From: Bacteroidales bacterium
Lineage (GTDB): Bacteria; Bacteroidota; Bacteroidia; Bacteroidales; P3
Direction of reading: 5' to 3'
Assembly (NCBI GenBank): GCA_031286005.1
Contig: JAITVC010000083.1
Span: 1-20,217 of the forward strand
DNA length: 20,217 nucleotides
Position 1 is the first letter of the stretch. The number at the start of each line of letters is the position of its first letter. Under the pieces are notes generated by a model. The model was not told the DNA's origin and ran no database searches. It worked only from the letters and a program-made list of their open reading frames with translations. Shown piece by piece: positions 16,004 to 20,217 of this stretch. Position numbers and translations under genes: made by a program.

Positions 16004-17032
16004 ATGAAAATCAAAATTGATCAACTGCTTGACGAAGCCCAAAATTTCACAGCATCCACGATGGATAACTTGGAAGAATTTCGGGTAAAAATGCTGGGTA
16101 AAAAAGGCGAGTTAAACGATTTGTTTGAGGCTTTCAAAACTGTTGCCAATGAGGAAAAGCGTGAAATCGGACAAAAGTTGAACACGTTAAAAAATACCAT
16201 ACAAGAAAAAATAGACGCCATCAAAGATGCGCTCGAAACAACTGAGCATGCTGATGAATTCGAAGACTTAACCCGTCCTGTGAATGACTTTGAAATGGGC
16301 TCTCGGCATCCTATAGCCTTAATCCGAAAAGAAATTATCGAGATTTTTTCACGTATTGGCTACGTTGTTGCAGAAGGCCCCGAAATTGAAGATGATTGGC
16401 ATAATTTCACTGCCTTGAACTTTCCGCCCGAACATCCGGCACGTGATATGCAAGACACGTTTTTTGTCGAAAAAAACGGAACGAATGATATTGCGTTACG
16501 CACCCACACCTCATCCGTGCAAGTGCGTGTGATGGAAACACAAAAGCCACCCATCCGTGCTATTTTCCCCGGTCGGGTGTATCGCAATGAAGCCATTTCG
16601 GCACGTGCACATTGCTTCTTTCATCAAGTAGAGGGATTGTATATTGACAAGAACGTATCTTTTGCTGATTTGAAAGAAACCTTGTTGTATTTTGCCAAAG
16701 AAATGTTTGGCGAAGAAACCAAGATTCGCTTGCGCCCGTCTTTTTTCCCATTCACAGAGCCATCTGCCGAAATGGATATTTCGTGCAATCTATGTGGTGG
16801 AAAAGGATGTGCATTTTGCAAACATTCGGGTTGGGTCGAAATCTTAGGTTGCGGCATGGTTGATCCAAATGTCTTGGAAAATTGTGGCATCGACAGTTCC
16901 GTATATTCCGGATTTGCCTTTGGAATGGGTATTGAGCGCATCACAAACTTAAAGTTTACAGTGAAAGATTTACGTCTGTTTTCCGAGAACGATAAGCGAT
17001 TCTTGGAGCAGTTTCAAGGAGCTGGTTTTTAG
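16004..17032 (+). CDS. pheS: Phenylalanine-tRNA ligase alpha subunit
   Basis: A 342-residue cytoplasmic class II synthetase subunit that, with PheT, charges tRNA-Phe. The N-terminal coiled coil (~1-85) contains the family's MLGKKGELNDLF motif. It is followed by FEMGSRHP, EGPEIEDDWHNF, motif 2 (FPGRVYRNEAISARAHCFFHQVEGL, split here at ~188-212) and motif 3 (FGMGIERITNLKF). The sequence CNLCGGKGCAFC (~261-272) is a C-x2-C-x4-C-x2-C cluster in the insertion before GCGMVDPNVL. E. coli PheS does not have it in this form; it may bind zinc. The pheT gene does not follow, so the two subunits are encoded apart, as is usual in this phylum. The start is supported by the conserved N-terminal helix. Confidence 0.97.
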   Translation: MKIKIDQLLDEAQNFTASTMDNLEEFRVKMLGKKGELNDLFEAFKTVANEEKREIGQKLNTLKNTIQEKIDAIKDALETTEHADEFEDLTRPVNDFEMGSRHPIALIRKEIIEIFSRIGYVVAEGPEIEDDWHNFTALNFPPEHPARDMQDTFFVEKNGTNDIALRTHTSSVQVRVMETQKPPIRAIFPGRVYRNEAISARAHCFFHQVEGLYIDKNVSFADLKETLLYFAKEMFGEETKIRLRPSFFPFTEPSAEMDISCNLCGGKGCAFCKHSGWVEILGCGMVDPNVLENCGIDSSVYSGFAFGMGIERITNLKFTVKDLRLFSENDKRFLEQFQGAGF

Positions 17033-17064
17033 AAGGCATCGCTTTCGCTACATCGTTAACGCTT

Positions 17065-18333
17065 ATGAAAATTCTCCTAATCATACCCGGTTCCGGCGAC
17101 GCATTTTATTGTGGCAATTGCTTTCGTGATAGTTTATATGCGCAGGCCTTGCGCCGTGCGGAGCATGATGTGGTAGTGATGCCGTTGTACCTGCCGTTTA
17201 CAGACCAATCTTTTTTAGCAGATACCCCCCTGTTTTTTCCGGCAACGTCCTACTATGTTGCACAAAAATTTTTCAATAAAGGCAGAATGCCGCATTGGCT
17301 CGAAAAAGCCCTCAACATTCCTCTATTTCTGCGGTTAGCATCCCGTTTTTCGGGCTCAACATCGGCAAAAGGCATGGAAGATATGACGCTTTCGATGATT
17401 AAAGGTGATGACCCGAATTTCAAGGAACAAACCGGAAAAATTATCGATTGGATGGAACAGCACGAATGTCCGGACATCGTTCATCTCTCAACATCTATGT
17501 TGATAGGCATTGCAAAAGCCATTAAACATCGCATGGATATACCTGTTGTTTGCACGTTGCAAGACGAGGAAGTTTGGCTGGATAGCCTCGAACAGCATCA
17601 CGCTAAACAAGCATGGCAAGCCATTGGCGAAAATGCCAAATATGTGGATAAGTTTATTACGTCAAGCGACTATTACAAATCGTATGCACAAAGCAAATAT
17701 CCCGAAATTCAAGACATTGAAGCAGTGTATCCAGGTGTCGATGTGGAAGCATACGCATCTTCGGATTATCCCGAACATCCAACGATTGGGTTTCATTATC
17801 GTCTGAATTATGAAAATGGTTTGGATATTTTGGCCAAAGCCTTCGTCAAATTAAAAAAAGAAAACAGTATTCCCAACTTGAAACTGAAAATCGGTGGTGG
17901 CTACACGCGCGAAAACAAACGATTGGTACAGCAAGTTATAGATACGCTTAAACCGTTTTGGGAGGATGTAATTTGGTCGAATGATTACGCCCTAAATCAA
18001 CATACAGCCTTTTACAAAAGCATTTCCGTGATTTGCACTCCACTCCGGTTCAACGAAGCGTTCGGACTATATTTGAGTGAAGCCTTTGCAGCCGGCCGAC
18101 CAGCTGTTGTGCCGAATACAGGGTCGTTTGGCGAAGTGACTCAAAATGCCGGTTTATTTTACTTTCCCAACAACAGCGACCATTTGGCAGATGCGTTGAG
18201 AGAAATCCTTACCAAGCCAATCATCTACGATGTTTGCAAAGAAAATGCCTTACAACTCTCTCACGAACGTTATAATGATGCGGTTGTAGGCCAAAAATTA
18301 GCAACTATTTATTCCAAATTATTAGCCGTTTAA
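17065..18333 (+). CDS. GT4-type glycosyltransferase with N-terminal CxxC
   Basis: A 422-residue protein with no signal peptide and a GT-B fold. The N-terminal Rossmann half opens MKILLIIPGSGDAFYCGNC, in which Cys16 and Cys19 form a CGNC motif where Gly-rich GT4 enzymes normally bind the acceptor. The C-terminal half has YENGLDILAKAF, LKLKIGGGYT, then NEAFGLYLSEAFAAGRPAV with the E-x7-E motif of GT4 enzymes (about Glu331 and Glu339), and a final helix that packs back on domain one. It should transfer a sugar from a nucleotide-sugar donor. The acceptor, for example lipid, polysaccharide or protein, cannot be told from sequence. It is 32 bp after pheS and has no polysaccharide cluster around it. 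Its stop overlaps the end of lspA on the other strand. Confidence 0.85.
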   Translation: MKILLIIPGSGDAFYCGNCFRDSLYAQALRRAEHDVVVMPLYLPFTDQSFLADTPLFFPATSYYVAQKFFNKGRMPHWLEKALNIPLFLRLASRFSGSTSAKGMEDMTLSMIKGDDPNFKEQTGKIIDWMEQHECPDIVHLSTSMLIGIAKAIKHRMDIPVVCTLQDEEVWLDSLEQHHAKQAWQAIGENAKYVDKFITSSDYYKSYAQSKYPEIQDIEAVYPGVDVEAYASSDYPEHPTIGFHYRLNYENGLDILAKAFVKLKKENSIPNLKLKIGGGYTRENKRLVQQVIDTLKPFWEDVIWSNDYALNQHTAFYKSISVICTPLRFNEAFGLYLSEAFAAGRPAVVPNTGSFGEVTQNAGLFYFPNNSDHLADALREILTKPIIYDVCKENALQLSHERYNDAVVGQKLATIYSKLLAV

Positions 18334-18950
18334 CTGACTTCGGGTTGCGGGTTTTTACGCTTCCAATCAATCTGTAAAATAAAGAACAGAATAACACCAA
18401 CGGTTATAGCCGAGTCGGCGATATTAAAAACCGGACGGAAAAATAAAAAATGTTCACCGCCAACAATAGGAAACCATTGCGGATATGTACCTTCAAACAA
18501 CGGAAAATAAAACATGTCCACTACTTGACCGTGCAAAAATGGCGCATACCCCCCACCTTCGGGCAGAAATTGCGCCACTTGAAAATAACTGTCATTAAAT
18601 ATCAAACCGTAAAAACAACTGTCCAAAATATTGCCCAAAGCGCCTGCTACAATCAACGAAACCGCTGCAATCATTCCTTTACTTTCACGCTTACGAATTA
18701 AATCATAGATATACCAAATAATACCTATCACAACAACAATCCGCATCAGCGACAAAATTAACTTTCCCGTAGCGCCGCCAAACGACAATCCAAACGCCAT
18801 GCCCGGATTTTCCAAAAAATGAATGCGAAACCAGTCCGTAATCACAAACTCTTGCCCCAAAACCATGTGGGTTTTGATCCAAAACTTCAACACTTGATCT
18901 ATCAGCAACACGGCGCCAATAATCACAAACGGTAAATAACCTCGTTTCAC
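18330..18950 (-). CDS. lspA: Lipoprotein signal peptidase (signal peptidase II)
   Basis: A 206-residue inner-membrane aspartic protease that cleaves the signal peptide of diacylglyceryl-modified prolipoproteins. The family motifs are present: DQVLKFWIK (18-26), ENPGMAFG (47-54), GNILD (106-110), VVDM (143-146) and FNIADSAITVG (175-185). The conserved aspartates are at 110, 145 and 179. Four membrane helices are apparent. It is about 40 residues longer than E. coli LspA, mainly because of an aromatic-rich periplasmic loop (~116-170), a feature shared by Bacteroidetes enzymes as I recall. The start is 1 bp after the stop of the dksA-like gene, so the genes are co-transcribed. The two lipoproteins on the opposite strand in this window are plausible substrates. 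Confidence 0.95.
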   Translation of the reverse strand: MKRGYLPFVIIGAVLLIDQVLKFWIKTHMVLGQEFVITDWFRIHFLENPGMAFGLSFGGATGKLILSLMRIVVVIGIIWYIYDLIRKRESKGMIAAVSLIVAGALGNILDSCFYGLIFNDSYFQVAQFLPEGGGYAPFLHGQVVDMFYFPLFEGTYPQWFPIVGGEHFLFFRPVFNIADSAITVGVILFFILQIDWKRKNPQPEVS

Positions 18951-18951
18951 G

Positions 18952-19371
18952 TTAGTCTAAATCTGATTGAGGAACGGCCGGTTTCGGTTTGTTTTGCTGG
19001 AGTTTGGCATCAATGCTCAAGGTAGCATGAGGCACCAAACGCAGGCGCTCTTTCGCAATGAGTTTGCCCGTTTCGCGGCAAATACCATACGTTTTGTTCT
19101 CAATGCGAATCAAGGCTCCTTCGAGCGATGCTATGAACTTTTGTTGACGGGCTGCCAAACGGGCATTTTCTTCTTTCGACATCACTTGATAGCCTTCTTC
19201 CAATACTTTGAAAGTAGGCGATGTGTCGTTAATGTCGTTTTCGCCATTATTGACATACGCTTCCGTCAGTATTTTCAAATCCTCACGAGCTTTTTCCAAC
19301 TTCGCCAGAATAATTTTTTTAAATTCTGCTAATTCCTTGTCGGAATATCGGTTTTTTTCTGTTTTTGCCAT
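18952..19371 (-). CDS. TraR/DksA-family regulator with degenerate zinc finger
   Basis: A 139-residue cytoplasmic protein. The N-terminal half is a coiled coil (~10-92) of DksA type, with acidic residues in the tip region (NGENDINDTSP, 42-52). The C-terminal half resembles the DksA globular domain (TYGICRETGKLIAKERL, then RLVPHATLSIDAK). Only one cysteine exists in the whole protein (Cys98), so the usual four-Cys zinc site is lost: the CxxC partner is Thr, and the second CxxC is SID. DksA-like proteins bind the RNA polymerase secondary channel and, with ppGpp, adjust rRNA and amino-acid promoter activity. Placement between ileS and lspA is typical of Bacteroidales. A possible Shine-Dalgarno AGGA lies 8 nt upstream of the ATG. 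Confidence 0.88.
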   Translation of the reverse strand: MAKTEKNRYSDKELAEFKKIILAKLEKAREDLKILTEAYVNNGENDINDTSPTFKVLEEGYQVMSKEENARLAARQQKFIASLEGALIRIENKTYGICRETGKLIAKERLRLVPHATLSIDAKLQQNKPKPAVPQSDLD

Positions 19372-19402
19372 AACTCAGTTCCTTTCCAATTTGATTTTAT
19401 TG

Positions 19403-19420
19403 GGCGAAACATGTTTCGCC
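19403..19420. repeat. Perfect 18-bp palindrome between ileS and dksA-like gene
   Basis: GGCGAAACATGTTTCGCC is identical to its reverse complement and lies in the 62-bp gap between the ileS stop and the dksA-like start. As RNA it would form an 8-bp stem with almost no loop. There is no U-tract after it on the minus strand, so it is not an intrinsic terminator. It may be a dispersed intergenic palindrome, an RNA processing site, or a dimeric protein binding site. Confidence 0.6.
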
Positions 19421-19433
19421 TCTACATTATTCA

Positions 19434-20217
19434 TTATTCGTTTTTCACTACAACTACGCGAGTTTTCAGATTTTCCGTCAGTTCAATTTCTTGAACATTC
19501 GGATGGTTGATTTGTTCAACCATATCCAACGACTCAGCCAATGTCTCGGTGCAAATATACGCAAAATTATTCTGAACTGCCAAATTTAGTTCATTATTTT
19601 TTTCAACAATCAGATTAATTTTGTTAGTAACTTCAAAATTTTGCTCTTTGCGGATGGTTTGAATGCGGTTTACCAATTCGCGGGCAATCCCCTCTTCTCT
19701 AAGCTGGTCGGAAATGGTTACATCCAACGCAACCGTCAAGGTGCCTTCGTTAGCCACAACCCAACCGGGAATATCTTCGGTGATAATATCCACATCCGAA
19801 AGCAAAATCTCAACCGGTTGGTTTTCGATGGTTAAATTGTATTTTCCGTCGGCTTCTAATTTTTGAATATCACCTTGCGAAAAGGCTTGGATGGCTGCGG
19901 CAATCGGCTTCATCAACGTGCTGTATTTCGGACCAAGCTGTTTGAAGTTAGCTTTGATTTTCTTGGTCAAAAAGCCCGTCTCCGTAAGAAACTCGATAGT
20001 CTTAATATTGACTTCGGATAAAATCAAATGCGAAATATTCTCAATCTGCGTTTGCAAATGTTTCGTCATCACAGGAATTAAAATCTTCTGTAACGGTTGA
20101 CGTACACGGATATTTGAGCGTTTACGCAACGACAATACCATGGACGAAATTTGTTGTGCCAACTGCATACGCTCTTCCAATGCCTTATCGACAACTTTTT
20201 CGTCATACTTAGGAAAT
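19434..20217 (-). CDS. ileS: Isoleucine-tRNA ligase, C-terminal part (5' end outside window)
   Basis: The minus-strand frame is open to the window edge, giving the last ~260 residues of IleS. The edge-proximal sequence reads FPKYDEKVVDKALEERMQLA, then ISSMVLSLRKRSNIRVRQPL. These are the end of the catalytic body and the start of the anticodon-binding and C-terminal domains of IleS. The remainder has alternating strands with VKIEFL-like, GWVVANEGTLTVALDVTISDQLREEGIARELVNRIQ (split at ~160-195 of the visible part) and IRKEQNFEVTNKINL, all typical of the eukaryote-like or Bacteroidetes IleS tail. The TTG at 20180 is an internal Leu codon. It is the upstream gene of the ileS, dksA-like, lspA unit. 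Confidence 0.95.
   Translation of the reverse strand, partial: FPKYDEKVVDKALEERMQLAQQISSMVLSLRKRSNIRVRQPLQKILIPVMTKHLQTQIENISHLILSEVNIKTIEFLTETGFLTKKIKANFKQLGPKYSTLMKPIAAAIQAFSQGDIQKLEADGKYNLTIENQPVEILLSDVDIITEDIPGWVVANEGTLTVALDVTISDQLREEGIARELVNRIQTIRKEQNFEVTNKINLIVEKNNELNLAVQNNFAYICTETLAESLDMVEQINHPNVQEIELTENLKTRVVVVKNE

Noticed and set aside
18967..19332. Plus-strand open frame opposite the dksA-like gene
   Set aside because: The minus strand encodes a clear DksA-family protein in an ileS-lspA context; the plus-strand frame has no recognisable motif or promoter.
19403..19420. Terminator after ileS
   Set aside because: No U-tract follows the palindrome in the minus-strand transcript, and the downstream genes are normally co-transcribed with ileS.
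19434..20180. TTG at 20180 as the start of a separate protein
   Set aside because: The frame continues to the window edge with IleS-typical sequence, so the TTG is an internal leucine codon.

Overview
The window looks like a chromosomal segment of a member of the Bacteroidota, probably of the order Bacteroidales. The evidence is a very large secreted protein with a type IX secretion (T9SS) C-terminal sorting domain, a Fib_succ_major-type protein, -7 promoter boxes of the form TAnnTTTG upstream of several genes, a DUF4292 lipoprotein, and the gene order ileS, dksA-like, lspA. No rRNA, tRNA, transposase, integrase, phage gene or CRISPR array was seen.

Layout. Positions 1-245 hold the 3' end of a CinA C-terminal (nicotinamide-nucleotide amidase) gene. 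Next come a membrane-spanning TPR regulator with a C-terminal helix-turn-helix (264-2048) and a 2229-residue secreted protein (2121-8810) made of two copies of a [seven FG-GAP motifs, Fn3-like, PKD-like] block, followed by Ig-like and InlB-type repeats and a T9SS tail. Positions 8811-10064 are an accessory island. It contains a gene-free array of 13 degenerate repeats with a 21-bp period, a closing inverted unit and a perfect 20-bp bidirectional terminator. It also has a minus-strand conserved hypothetical gene (9240-9737) with its own promoter, and a short set of phased TGTTRATAA direct repeats. An AT-rich, isolated Fib_succ_major gene (10065-10835) and a hairpin-forming intergenic repeat follow.

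From 11097 to 18333 seven plus-strand genes lie 2-32 bp apart and probably form one transcription unit from a good promoter at about 11045-11076. They are dut, a TPR lipoprotein, a DUF4292 (possibly LolB-like) lipoprotein, an EnvC-like amidase activator with a degenerate LytM domain, a secreted cyclophilin, pheS and a GT4-type glycosyltransferase. The set mixes nucleotide hygiene and translation with envelope biogenesis. The minus-strand unit ileS (partial), dksA-like, lspA converges on it and overlaps the glycosyltransferase gene by a few bases at 18330-18333.

The least explained part is the 8.8-10.0 kb island. Its array places an A-tract every two helical turns, the same motif sits in register inside the terminator loop, and it is adjacent to a small conserved gene of unknown function. 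Whether these parts form one functional system is inference.
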